From Ruminococcus sp. (GTDB lineage Bacteria > Bacillota > Clostridia > Oscillospirales > Ruminococcaceae): DNA of 34,706 nt. The notes beneath the pieces were generated by a model that was given only the letters and a program-made list of their open reading frames with translations, made no database searches and was not told the DNA's origin. A program made the translations under genes and the position numbers. The stretch covers positions 1-34,706 of the forward strand of contig SVNJ01000004.1 of assembly GCA_015066955.1 (NCBI GenBank), in the 5' to 3' direction. This document shows, piece by piece, positions 15,302-23,855 of the stretch. Position 1 is the stretch's first letter. Every line of letters begins with the position of its first letter.

Positions 15302-18300
15302 TTGGCTAAAAAAGCTGTGAAAGCCAGACAGGCACTTGCAGCAGCAAACGTCCTTGAAGCCGCTAACGCAAAAACGCCTGTATGGGTATTCTTTGCATCA
15401 TTTTTTATACCGGTTGTCCTGACGTTTATCGCTTATGCTGCCTTCGGCATCTATCCATTCGGCGACCGCTCCGTTCTCGCCCTCGACCTTAACGGTCAGT
15501 ACGTTTACTATTTCGAGGCTCTCCGTGACGCCTTCTGGGGTGACGGCAGTATCTTCTATAACTGGAGCCGTAACCTTTCGGGTGAGTTTATGGGTATTAT
15601 CGGCTACTACCTTGCAAGTCCGTTTACCCTTATAGTAATGCTCCTTCCACGTACAATGCTGCTGGAAAGTCTCCTTATCATGCAGCTTGCAAAGCTGGGA
15701 AGTGCAGGACTCACCTTCCTTATCTATGCAAGAAAATCAAAGAAGGTAAAGCCCTTACAGGCACTTCTGTTCTCAACAATGTATTCCATGATGGGATATG
15801 CTGTTATTCAGCTTATCGACCCGATGTGGATTGACGGTATTGTGTTCCTGCCGCTGATTGTACTCGGTATTGAGTATCTTATCGACGACGGCAGAAAAAT
15901 CAACTATATCATTCCGCTTGCAGTCATGTTCGTTGCTAACTTCTATATCGGCTTCATGGTTGCTATCTTCGTTGCAATTTATTTCTTCTTCTATCTCTTC
16001 TTCGGTACGGAGAGAAAGTTCAAGACCTCATACGACTGCCTTAAGGTTGTCGGCAGAATGGGACTTGCAACGGCTATCGTACTTATGTGCAGTGCGATTA
16101 TGATTCTGCCTGTATACAATGCACTTTCACTCGGTAAGTTTGAATTCTCGGGCACTCCCGACTACAGCTATAAGGCACAGTTCAGCCCTATTGAGCTTGT
16201 TCCCGCACTTCTTCCGAATCAGTACTACTCGGTTAATATGCAGGGACTTCCCGAAATCTACTGCGGTGTGCTTTCCGCTGTACTTCTTCCTCTGTTCTAC
16301 CTCAATAAAAAGATTAAGAAGAACACAAAAATCGGCTATTCTCTTGTAATATTCCTTATGGTTATGAGTATGTACGTAAAGCCTGTCGATATGATGTGGC
16401 ACGGCGGACAGACTCCTAACTGGCTGCCCTACAGATATTCCTTCATACTCGCATTTGTTCTTGTATCGATAGCGGCAGAGGTATTCTCAAAGCTTGACGG
16501 CTATAAGCTGACCTTCAAGACGACAGCCCTTACCTTTGCAGGAATAACAGGTCTTATACTCATATTCAAGGGTATGATGTCAACCTTTGGGTATTCACAG
16601 GCAAAGTACAAATATGTTGCCGTATGGCCCTACACAACAACAGAAACACAGGACGGTATGCAGTATACCGAAATGTGGCTTGGTACTATCGCATTCGGTA
16701 TCATGCTTGCGGCATTCTACCTTGTAATGCTCTGGCTTTACAGCAATGCCTCCAAGCAGAAAGCACGCACGCTCTTTACATGCGGTATGGCGGCAGTCGT
16801 ACTTTTCGAGGCAGGCTATAACTGCTATGACTCCTTCAAGAAGGTTCATAAGGAGGTTTACTTCTCTGCCCGTGACACTTATTACGATAAAATGCAGGGC
16901 GGACGTGACATAGTTGATATGCTTGAAGAATACGATGACGGCTTCTACCGTTCGGAAAAGACAACCTTCCGAAGTGCAAACGATAACCTTTGCTACGGTC
17001 TCAGAGGCGTTTCCCATTCAAGCTCGGTTATGAACACTAAAATCATCAACTTCCTTGAAACTATGGGTTACTCAATGAGAAGCTACGTTACAAGCTATGA
17101 GGGCAACAACTCACTCTCAGATTCACTTCTCGGTATAAAGTACGTGCTTCATGAGCCTACAAATATAGGCCGTGACCACCTTCTCAACCCCGATTACACA
17201 AAGGTTCTTTCACACGATTTCTACGATGCTGACAACGATAAGCAGACATACCTTGAAATCTATCAGAATCCCGATGCACTTTCAATCGGATATATGGTAA
17301 GCAAGGATATAACAAGGCTTTCACATCTCGGAAACGATAATCCCTTCAACAGCCAGAATATGTTCCTCGGAACAATGACAGGCAATACAAAGTTCACTAC
17401 TACAGACGCAGGTACTACAATTGACGGTACAAACGAGTACTTCTACCGTATTCCCGAAGAAATAGTGCTTTCACAGTGCTATGAATCGCCCTACGGCGAC
17501 CAGAGACTCTTTACCGCAAATGCAGACGCTACCGACCCTGTAATCAATATCCATATCACTTCACAGTCTGATGATGAAATCTATATGTATCTCAAATCCC
17601 TCAATGAAAAGGGTGTAAATACATGGATTTCTTCAGAGAAGGATGAAAACGGAAACTTTATCAACCATGAATCACTCGGTACGGGAAGCTACTACGAAAA
17701 CCACGATTACTCAATGCTGAGAGTCGGTTCTTTCCCGGCAGGTACTGATATTGAAATCCGTCTTACAATCAGACTCAATTCAGCTAACCCCGATACGGAA
17801 GAGTATACAATCATCAAGAATTTCTTCATCTACCACTTCAATGAGGAGCTTTTCCATCAGGATTTGGCAACCCTTGCAGACAATCAGTGGAATATCACAG
17901 AGTATAACGAACGCTACCTCAAGGGTACAATCAATGCGGAAGAGGGACAGATGATGTTCACCTCAATTCCGAGCGAGCCGGGCTGGTCCGTAAAGGTTGA
18001 CGGCAAGAAGGTTGAAACTGTTGAAATTCTCAAGTCATTCATCGGTATCGAGCTTGAACCCGGTGAGCATACAGTTGAAATGAAGTACACACCGCCGGGA
18101 TTCGTATTCGGTGTAATTACACTTATTCTCGGTATCGGTGCAATTGTTGTGCTTTATATGTATGACAGAAAGAATAATGCCGTTCTTATTGCAAGAATCA
18201 GAGCAAAGAAGCGTGCCGCAGAGGGACTTCCCGCTGAAGCAGGCGAAAAGAAGAACGTAGCTATTATCAAGTCAAAGGGTGCTGTTGCGGATATACCCGT

Positions 18301-18409
18301 AACGGAGGCTGAGGAAAAAATCGAGCAGGCAGCCGAAAACAAGCCGCCGCAGCCTCAGCAGCAGAATAAAAACAAGAATAAAGGCAAAAAGAAGAAAAAG
18401 AAAAGATAA
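15302..18409 (+). CDS. YfhO-family membrane protein
   Basis: A 1035-residue polytopic protein of the YfhO family. Some members glycosylate lipoteichoic acid in Gram-positives; the substrate here is unknown. After a short basic, Ala-rich N-terminus comes the first span (about 28-50) and the family hallmark FGDRSVLALDLNGQYVYYF with its catalytic-type Asp. About a dozen membrane spans follow to residue ~510, then an extracellular domain with beta-rich segments (to ~935), a last span (GFVFGVITLILGIGAIVVL) and a cytosolic tail ending in KGKKKKKKR. TTG 15302 is accepted because AAAGGAGGAAACAAA precedes it. A GT-C-like glycosyltransferase role is inferred from the family. It stands alone between promoter and terminator. 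Confidence 0.85.
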   Translation: MAKKAVKARQALAAANVLEAANAKTPVWVFFASFFIPVVLTFIAYAAFGIYPFGDRSVLALDLNGQYVYYFEALRDAFWGDGSIFYNWSRNLSGEFMGIIGYYLASPFTLIVMLLPRTMLLESLLIMQLAKLGSAGLTFLIYARKSKKVKPLQALLFSTMYSMMGYAVIQLIDPMWIDGIVFLPLIVLGIEYLIDDGRKINYIIPLAVMFVANFYIGFMVAIFVAIYFFFYLFFGTERKFKTSYDCLKVVGRMGLATAIVLMCSAIMILPVYNALSLGKFEFSGTPDYSYKAQFSPIELVPALLPNQYYSVNMQGLPEIYCGVLSAVLLPLFYLNKKIKKNTKIGYSLVIFLMVMSMYVKPVDMMWHGGQTPNWLPYRYSFILAFVLVSIAAEVFSKLDGYKLTFKTTALTFAGITGLILIFKGMMSTFGYSQAKYKYVAVWPYTTTETQDGMQYTEMWLGTIAFGIMLAAFYLVMLWLYSNASKQKARTLFTCGMAAVVLFEAGYNCYDSFKKVHKEVYFSARDTYYDKMQGGRDIVDMLEEYDDGFYRSEKTTFRSANDNLCYGLRGVSHSSSVMNTKIINFLETMGYSMRSYVTSYEGNNSLSDSLLGIKYVLHEPTNIGRDHLLNPDYTKVLSHDFYDADNDKQTYLEIYQNPDALSIGYMVSKDITRLSHLGNDNPFNSQNMFLGTMTGNTKFTTTDAGTTIDGTNEYFYRIPEEIVLSQCYESPYGDQRLFTANADATDPVINIHITSQSDDEIYMYLKSLNEKGVNTWISSEKDENGNFINHESLGTGSYYENHDYSMLRVGSFPAGTDIEIRLTIRLNSANPDTEEYTIIKNFFIYHFNEELFHQDLATLADNQWNITEYNERYLKGTINAEEGQMMFTSIPSEPGWSVKVDGKKVETVEILKSFIGIELEPGEHTVEMKYTPPGFVFGVITLILGIGAIVVLYMYDRKNNAVLIARIRAKKRAAEGLPAEAGEKKNVAIIKSKGAVADIPVTEAEEKIEQAAENKPPQPQQQNKNKNKGKKKKKKR

Positions 18410-18416
18410 TCCTAAA

Positions 18417-18456
18417 AACGGACGGTTCCGCTGAGTGAACCGTCCGTTAATTTTTT
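18417..18456 (+). terminator. intrinsic terminator after the YfhO gene
   Basis: A perfect 12-bp stem AACGGACGGTTC/GAACCGTCCGTT (18417-18428, 18437-18448), 8-nt loop, then AA and six T residues. Confidence 0.93.
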
Positions 18457-18487
18457 GCAAAGAAGCAGAATAAAAGAAAATTTTCCC

Positions 18488-18516
18488 TTGAAATCTCAAT
18501 TTATGCGTGATATAAT
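18488..18516 (+). promoter_or_regulatory. promoter of the acyltransferase gene
   Basis: TTGAAA (18488-18493), 17 nt, TATAAT (18511-18516). The leader is about 90 nt. Confidence 0.75.
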
Positions 18517-18614
18517 ATACTTACAGTAAAAAATACAGAATCTGATAATTTTCGATTTTCTGATTATAATAAGCGTATATTGATGCACATACAATAAAAA
18601 AGGGGGAGTGTTTT

Positions 18615-19484
18615 GTGTATTACGTTTATATTATTCTCAGTCTTGTGGGGGACCTTGTTATTACAATGGAGCACAGGCTCCTTGAAACCTTTGAGGATTT
18701 GTGGGTGCCTATGTTTATTTATCCGCTGATTTTTGCGGGCTTTGTGCTTCTGCACGTTATAGTGGTAGCCTTCATATCGCTGTTTGCTGATAAAAACAAG
18801 AGGTGGATAAAGCTTGACAATATCTATCGCAGGCTTACGCTTGAAACCATTGACCTTTATCTGCACATAATGAGAAGCAAGATACACATAAAGGGTGAAG
18901 AAAAGCTTCCGGAGGGTAAACGCTTCTTTTTCGTGGGAAATCATCGCTCAATTTTTGACCCCATGATTGCAATGCTGTCATTTAAGGAGCTTGACCTTGC
19001 GTTTGTTTCGAAAAAGGAAAATATAGAAATACCCTTCGGCGGACGTCTTATGCTTGCAAGCGGATGTATTCCCCTTGACCGTGACAATAACCGCTCGGCG
19101 GTGAAATCAATCAAGGAGGCTTCTTCGAGAATTTCAGAGGATATTTCATCAATCGGAATCTACCCTGAGGGTGGCATAAACAAGACTGAAGAGCTTCTTC
19201 TGCCTTTCCACAGCGGTTCGTTCAAGATTGCAACGAAAACGGGTGCACCTATAGTCATCGCCGCTGTAAGAAATTCCGATACACTTTGCAGACGCTTTCT
19301 CTTTACTTCAACCGATGTATACCTTGACATTATCCGTGTTATTCAGCCTGAGGAATACAGAGGCATGACTACTCAGGAGCTCAGCAATACCGTGTGGAAT
19401 GAGATGTACGTCTTTCTTTCGGGCAAAAACTATATTTCACCTGTTACTGAGGGTGATACTGAGGACAGAAAAGCGGCATGCTGA
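18615..19484 (+). CDS. 1-acyl-sn-glycerol-3-phosphate acyltransferase family protein
   Basis: PlsC-type enzyme that adds the second acyl chain to lysophosphatidate at the inner membrane. The 289 residues begin with two hydrophobic segments (about 1-16 and 31-56). The acyltransferase core follows: VGNHRSIFDP (catalytic NHxxxxD), the block GGRLMLASGCIPLDRD, and IYPEGGI in place of the more usual FPEGTR. The GTG start is set by AAGGGGGAGTGTTTT. GGI instead of GTR in the third motif could alter acceptor binding, so a different acyl acceptor is possible. It has its own promoter and terminator. Confidence 0.83.
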   Translation: MYYVYIILSLVGDLVITMEHRLLETFEDLWVPMFIYPLIFAGFVLLHVIVVAFISLFADKNKRWIKLDNIYRRLTLETIDLYLHIMRSKIHIKGEEKLPEGKRFFFVGNHRSIFDPMIAMLSFKELDLAFVSKKENIEIPFGGRLMLASGCIPLDRDNNRSAVKSIKEASSRISEDISSIGIYPEGGINKTEELLLPFHSGSFKIATKTGAPIVIAAVRNSDTLCRRFLFTSTDVYLDIIRVIQPEEYRGMTTQELSNTVWNEMYVFLSGKNYISPVTEGDTEDRKAAC

Positions 19485-19499
19485 TTATATCAGAAAAAT

Positions 19500-19528
19500 A
19501 AGGGTGGACAACTGAGTCCACCCTTTTA
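19500..19528. terminator. bidirectional terminator between convergent genes
   Basis: A perfect 10-bp stem AAGGGTGGAC/GTCCACCCTT (19500-19509, 19516-19525) with a 6-nt loop. Flanking A and T residues allow use in both directions. Confidence 0.85.
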
Positions 19529-19533
19529 TGTTT

Positions 19534-20439
19534 TCAGTTTCCGATAAATTCACGTATAAGAGAATCGGAGGGTATAATATCGGCAGGTACAGCCTGCACA
19601 TCACTGAGAAAATCGCATATATCCTCTACAAGAGGTTCGTTGCAAAGCTTTGAAAGCTCGTCAAACAGACGGTTTCTGTAGGCACAGATTTCGTATGACA
19701 TAAATGTATCAACATCATAGTTTGAGCGGTACTTATATGGCATGATGTATTTGTTTTCGCCTTCTTCCACGCTGTTGAACATGCCCATAGTCTCATCAAA
19801 GCTTCTCTTGCGGAAAATGCTGTCACGTATCATACGGCGCATAAGCCTTATTTTTGAAGGGTGAAGCAGCTTATCCTCATCGGCAATTCTTGTTCGGACG
19901 CTTACATAAATTTTTGCGGTTTTATCATCGGGTATGGTAATAACATCGGGATTCAGACTGTGAATACCTTCAAGAATTACAAGCTCACCCGGATTTCTGC
20001 GGAATCTGCCGCCGCTCAGACGCAGGGAATCCTTGAAATCGTACACGGGAAGCTCGATTTCTTCACAGTTATCTATTGCTTCAAGCTGTTTTCCGAGAAA
20101 ATCAACATCAACACGTCCGGGATTTTCAAGGTCAAGCTTACCCTCGCTCAGAAGCTGTTTTTCTTTGTCGGTAAGGGGCTTGAAATAGTTGTCCATAGAC
20201 AGGGTATGTGTTTCACAGCCCTTTTCGTCGAGTATTTTTTCAATCATATGAGCGGTAGTGGTTTTTCCTGAGCCTGATGGCCCCGAAAGCAGTATAATCG
20301 GACGTTCATTCTTATGCTTTTCAATATCGTCGGCTATTTCAAGCAGACGGAGGTAATAAGCCTCGTTTGTCCCCTTTATGAACGAAGGGGCGTCCTCTGA
20401 GATTTTTTTATTAAGAAAGCTGAGTTCAATGCTGTTCAT
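19534..20439 (-). CDS. uridine kinase-like P-loop nucleoside kinase
   Basis: Likely phosphorylates uridine or cytidine in pyrimidine salvage, in the cytoplasm. The 301 residues contain Walker A LLSGPSGSGKTTTAH near residue 50, the uridine-kinase segment SMDNYFKPL, a Walker B-like VILEGIHSLNP, and an arginine-rich lid (KIRLMRRMIRD). An N-terminal extension of about 45 residues precedes the P-loop, as in clostridial 'nucleoside kinase' proteins (some of which are fused to a threonyl-tRNA-synthetase-like domain; none is seen here). ATG 20439 is chosen because AGAAAGGAAACAACAGTA lies before it; an upstream ATG in frame overlaps the promoter. Substrate is inferred. Confidence 0.78.
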   Translation of the reverse strand: MNSIELSFLNKKISEDAPSFIKGTNEAYYLRLLEIADDIEKHKNERPIILLSGPSGSGKTTTAHMIEKILDEKGCETHTLSMDNYFKPLTDKEKQLLSEGKLDLENPGRVDVDFLGKQLEAIDNCEEIELPVYDFKDSLRLSGGRFRRNPGELVILEGIHSLNPDVITIPDDKTAKIYVSVRTRIADEDKLLHPSKIRLMRRMIRDSIFRKRSFDETMGMFNSVEEGENKYIMPYKYRSNYDVDTFMSYEICAYRNRLFDELSKLCNEPLVEDICDFLSDVQAVPADIIPSDSLIREFIGN

Positions 20440-20515
20440 TACTGTTGTTTCCTTTCTGTATCTTTCAATGTTATTCAATGTTAATAATATGCGGTATAGC
20501 GGCAACGTTTTTACT

Positions 20516-20544
20516 ATTATATCATAATTTGATTTATTTTGCAA
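20516..20544 (-). promoter_or_regulatory. promoter of the uridine kinase-like gene
   Basis: On the minus strand TTGCAA (20539-20544), 17 nt, TATAAT (complement of 20516-20521). Confidence 0.75.
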
Positions 20545-20625
20545 TAATTTTATTGTTTGTTGAGAATTATTGTGTTAACTGTCTGCTGCATAGCAATGAA
20601 TATTTTTTACAAAATCCCCGTTCTA

Positions 20626-20653
20626 TTGACTTTTCGGGGAAATATGGTATAAT
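20626..20653 (+). promoter_or_regulatory. promoter of the isomerase-nrdR group
   Basis: TTGACT (20626-20631), 16 nt, TATAAT (20648-20653). It shares the 254-bp gap with the divergent kinase promoter. Confidence 0.7.
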
Positions 20654-20693
20654 TATTGTGTAGGGTTTCCACATCAGCAGGGAGGTATTGATT

Positions 20694-21479
20694 TTGATTG
20701 CAGGTGTTTCAACAGCTTGTCTTTATCCAAGACCGCTTGAGGAAAGTCTTTATGATTTGGCAGTGAATGGTGTTTCGGCAGTTGAAATTTTCGTCAATAC
20801 CCATTCAGAGCTGAAAAAAAGCTTTGCCTGCGGCATTGCGGATACACTTAAAAGATTTGATGTGAACTGTCTCTCTGTGCACCCCTTTACTTGTGAAATG
20901 GAACCCATGATGTTCTTTTCAGATTATGAACGCCGCCTTGATGATGTTCTTGAGTATTATAAGCTGTATTTTCAGTTTATGAATACGGTAGGTGCGGAAA
21001 TCTTCGTGTTTCACGGCGGAAAAGGTTCACCCACAGCTCCGAAAGAGTCATTTTGCGAAAGATATCTGAAGCTTTACAATCTCGGAAAGGAATTCGGTGT
21101 TACCGTAGCCCTTGAGAACGTTGCACGCTGTCAGAGCGGTTCGTCTGCTTTCATCAGGGAGATTTCAAAGCTTCTCGGAAACGATTTTGCATTCGTCCTC
21201 GACACTAAACAGGCAATTCGTGCAAAGGAAAATCCGTTCAGCTTTCTTGATGCGGCAGGAAGCAGTATTGCCCACGTCCATATAAGCGATTCGGGCGAGC
21301 TGGGAGATTGTCTGCCTATAGGTAAGGGCCGCTTTATGTTCAAGCCTTTCCTTTCAAGGCTTAAGACGCTGAGTCCTGACTGCGGTGTAATTCTTGAGCT
21401 GTACAGAAGCGGCTTCAGAGGTATAAGCGATCTCGTTTCAAGCTGCAATATACTTAATAATATGATAGATTCTATATGA
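20694..21479 (+). CDS. sugar phosphate isomerase/epimerase (TIM barrel, AP endonuclease 2 family)
   Basis: A 261-residue xylose-isomerase-like TIM barrel; the exact substrate is unknown. Metal-binding residues are visible in order: H and E in the barrel strands (LSVHPF, VFHGGKG, VALENVA), FVLDTKQAI, HVHISDSG and VILELY at the end. Two TTG codons could start it. TTG 20688 sits 1 nt after GGAGGT (20681-20686), too close, whereas TTG 20694 has a 7-nt gap, so I take the latter (MIAGVSTAC). nrdR starts 16 nt downstream, so they share a transcript. No sugar catabolic gene adjoins. Confidence 0.78.
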   Translation: MIAGVSTACLYPRPLEESLYDLAVNGVSAVEIFVNTHSELKKSFACGIADTLKRFDVNCLSVHPFTCEMEPMMFFSDYERRLDDVLEYYKLYFQFMNTVGAEIFVFHGGKGSPTAPKESFCERYLKLYNLGKEFGVTVALENVARCQSGSSAFIREISKLLGNDFAFVLDTKQAIRAKENPFSFLDAAGSSIAHVHISDSGELGDCLPIGKGRFMFKPFLSRLKTLSPDCGVILELYRSGFRGISDLVSSCNILNNMIDSI

Positions 21480-21495
21480 TATAAGCGAGGTTACT

Positions 21496-21966
21496 ATGAA
21501 ATGTCCATTTTGCGGATTTGACGATTCAAAGGTTGTGGATTCACGTCCGTCCGATGAAAAAATAAGACGAAGAAGAGAGTGCATAAAATGCCATGCACGC
21601 TTCACCACCTATGAGGTTGTGGAAATTCCCCTTCTTATGGTCGAAAAGCGTGACGGAACCTTTGAGAACTTCAATCGCACCAAGCTCATAAAGGGTATAT
21701 TCTCAGCCATTAAAAAGAGACCCGTTACAATGGATCAGGTCTCGGAAATTGCGGATTATGTCGAGAATTACTACGCTAACGAGCTTAAAACAATAGCAAA
21801 ATCAACTGAAATAGGTGAGCTTGTTCTTAATAAGCTCAGGGCAATCGACTCCATATCCTACATACGCTTTGCTTCGGTATACAAGGATTTTACCGACGTT
21901 GCAAGCTTTGTTGCGGTGATGAGAGAGCTTGAGGATAAGGATATGCCCGAAGAAAATACGCTTTAA
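21496..21966 (+). CDS. nrdR: transcriptional repressor NrdR
   Basis: ATP/dATP-sensing repressor of ribonucleotide reductase genes. The 156 residues are typical. The N-terminal zinc ribbon is intact (MKCPFCGFDDSKVVDSRPS, then RRRRECIKCHARFTTYE), and the ATP-cone follows (VEKRDGTFENFNRTKL to IRFASVYKDF). The ribosome site is GCGAGGTTACT before ATG 21496. No nrd gene lies in the window, so its targets are elsewhere. Confidence 0.96.
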   Translation: MKCPFCGFDDSKVVDSRPSDEKIRRRRECIKCHARFTTYEVVEIPLLMVEKRDGTFENFNRTKLIKGIFSAIKKRPVTMDQVSEIADYVENYYANELKTIAKSTEIGELVLNKLRAIDSISYIRFASVYKDFTDVASFVAVMRELEDKDMPEENTL

Positions 21967-22020
21967 ATGAAGAATGCCGAAACGCTTCTTCTGAATATAT
22001 AATTTACGGAGGTACAAACC

Positions 22021-22389
22021 ATGAACATTTTAGACGCATTCAACGACCAGCAGGCACAGAACTCATTTTCAGGCGGAGACGTACAGACCTATAAGGTACA
22101 GGCTGTTCTTCCCTATATTCTCCCGATTCTTTTCTTTCTTCCGATAATAAGCGAAAAGAATTCTGCATTCTGTAAGTTCCACGCTAACCAGCAGCTTGCA
22201 TGGCTTATCGTGTCCGCAGTACTCGGTCTTGTAGGAAAGATTATCGGCTTTATTCCGATTCTCGGTGCTATCGTAGGTGCTGTAATCGGTCTTGCATGGC
22301 TTCTTCTTTCAATTCTCCTTATGATTTCCGCAAATCAGGGCAAGGCTATCAGAATCCCCGTAATCGGTTCAATGTTTGAGATTTTCTGA
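22021..22389 (+). CDS. DUF4870-like small membrane protein
   Basis: A 122-residue protein of unknown function. Its first 25 residues are polar, followed by a hydrophobic block (AVLPYILPILFFLPI) and the motif FCKFHANQQLAWLI. That FHANQA-like signature, followed by glycine-rich membrane helices, is characteristic of DUF4870/Tic20-like proteins. It starts at ATG 22021 behind ACGGAGGTACAAACC. It is 54 nt after nrdR and may be read through from it. Confidence 0.72.
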   Translation: MNILDAFNDQQAQNSFSGGDVQTYKVQAVLPYILPILFFLPIISEKNSAFCKFHANQQLAWLIVSAVLGLVGKIIGFIPILGAIVGAVIGLAWLLLSILLMISANQGKAIRIPVIGSMFEIF

Positions 22390-22412
22390 TAAGCATAAGT
22401 GCGGACAGCTTC

Positions 22413-22841
22413 TCAGCTTACAGCAAGCCTGAGACTTCCGCCGTCCTCACTGTATACCATTGAGGCAACTGCCGTATCATCACAGACAAGCAGCTCTGCA
22501 AGCATTTTCTTGCTGTCAGGGCTGTAATTTTTTACCTCGTAAACATACAGCAGTGCGTTTTGTCCTGCGTACTCACGAAGCGGCATCCCCTGCTTATCCT
22601 GCAGAAGAGCATATTCTTCATAAGCCTGAGTGAAATCAGTCGGAATAGTGATGTTTTTACTGCATATTTCCTCGACCTCCCACCCGTGCGAGGCGAAGTA
22701 GTCTATACGCTCGGAAACGCTCGAAGCGGCGGTATATGTACTTTCCGGGATGTCTGACGTGCTTCCCTTCTTAGGAAGAAATGCTATTGCAGCCATAGCT
22801 GCGGCGGCGAGAGTAATAAGGAGAAGTGTCTTTTTGTTCAT
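22413..22841 (-). CDS. DUF4830-domain secreted or membrane-anchored protein
   Basis: A 142-residue protein whose N-terminal hydrophobic segment (about 5-22, LLLITLAAAAMAAIAFL) acts as signal or anchor. The outer part has the DUF4830 pattern: RIDYFASHGWEVEE, ITIPTDFTQAYEEYALLQ, and YVYEVKNY followed by a LLVCDD strand. Its role is unknown. ATG 22841 is chosen over one 27 nt upstream because ACGGAGGTTATC immediately precedes it. It converges on the DUF4870-like gene with only 23 nt between stops, and no strong terminator is visible there. Confidence 0.75.
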   Translation of the reverse strand: MNKKTLLLITLAAAAMAAIAFLPKKGSTSDIPESTYTAASSVSERIDYFASHGWEVEEICSKNITIPTDFTQAYEEYALLQDKQGMPLREYAGQNALLYVYEVKNYSPDSKKMLAELLVCDDTAVASMVYSEDGGSLRLAVS

Positions 22842-22962
22842 GATAACCTCCGTAATATTGCACCCCAAGCTTCATAAAATCCTTCAAGAGTTAATCGGTG
22901 GAGCAATGATGATGTTACAGCTTATGCTGACGGTAATTTTAATATGCCCGAAAGGATTGAAT

Positions 22963-23748
22963 ATGAATCAGATAAGACTTGATAAATTTATATCGGAACG
23001 TACCGAATATTCAAGAAGCGTCATAAAACAGCTTGTTAAGTCAGGAAAGGTGCTTGTTGACGGTAAAGCTGCAAAAGCTGCGGATATGAAAATTATTCCG
23101 GGTGAAAATATGGTTTGCGTTGACGGAAACGAGATAAGGGAAAGCCGTTTCAGATACATTCTTCTGAATAAGCCTGCGGGGTATGTATGCTCTACCGACG
23201 ACAAGGATGGCGAAACCGTCATGAAGCTTCTGCCGCCCGAAATGCGTACAAAAAACATGTTTCCTGCAGGACGTCTTGACAAGGATTCTCTCGGAGCACT
23301 GCTCATAACAGACGACGGAGAGCTTGCTCATAGAATCCTCGCTCCGAAAAGCCATATACCGAAAATTTATATTGTGAAACTTGACAGACCGTTTGAAAGT
23401 GAATATATTAACAAATTCAAAAACGGTATTACGTTAAAGGACGGCGAGCAATGTCTGCCTGCAAAGGTAAGACGGGCGGAAAACTGCGAAAAACTGGCGT
23501 TTGTGGAGCTTTGTGAGGGAAAATATCATCAGGTAAAACGAATGTTTGCGGCTGTTGAAAACCATGTTGAAACTTTGATGAGAATTTCTCTCGGAGGACT
23601 GGTTTTGCCCGAAAAACTGGCGGTTGGAGAGTGTATGGAATTATTGCACAAAGATGTTGAAAACTTGCTTAAACCCACAGATTTCGATGATTTTTGTGCC
23701 CGATTCGACCCCGTTTTTTCGGCATTTCTAATAAACAATCAAATGTAA
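22963..23748 (+). CDS. RsuA-family 16S/23S rRNA pseudouridine synthase
   Basis: Isomerises a uridine in ribosomal RNA to pseudouridine. The 261 residues show the N-terminal S4 RNA-binding domain (RLDKFISERTEYSRSVIKQL), the family block LLNKPAGYVCST, the catalytic segment AGRLDKDSLGALLITDDG with its active-site Asp, and the later GKYHQVKRMF. RsuA-like enzymes usually modify 16S U516. The start is ATG 22963 behind CGAAAGGATTGAAT. The frame stays open about 210 nt further upstream, but that region overlaps the divergent gene and has no ribosome site. Confidence 0.87.
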   Translation: MNQIRLDKFISERTEYSRSVIKQLVKSGKVLVDGKAAKAADMKIIPGENMVCVDGNEIRESRFRYILLNKPAGYVCSTDDKDGETVMKLLPPEMRTKNMFPAGRLDKDSLGALLITDDGELAHRILAPKSHIPKIYIVKLDRPFESEYINKFKNGITLKDGEQCLPAKVRRAENCEKLAFVELCEGKYHQVKRMFAAVENHVETLMRISLGGLVLPEKLAVGECMELLHKDVENLLKPTDFDDFCARFDPVFSAFLINNQM

Positions 23749-23766
23749 CTTTGGCAATTTAGCATC

Positions 23767-23795
23767 TTGCAAAATTTCTAAAAGTTTGGTATTAT
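23767..23795 (+). promoter_or_regulatory. promoter of the sugar ABC ATPase gene
   Basis: TTGCAA (23767-23772), 17 nt, TATTAT (23790-23795). Confidence 0.65.
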
Positions 23796-23855
23796 ATTAT
23801 TATAGCTGATACTGGAATTATATCGGCAAGAATATTTGAACTGGAGGACTATTTA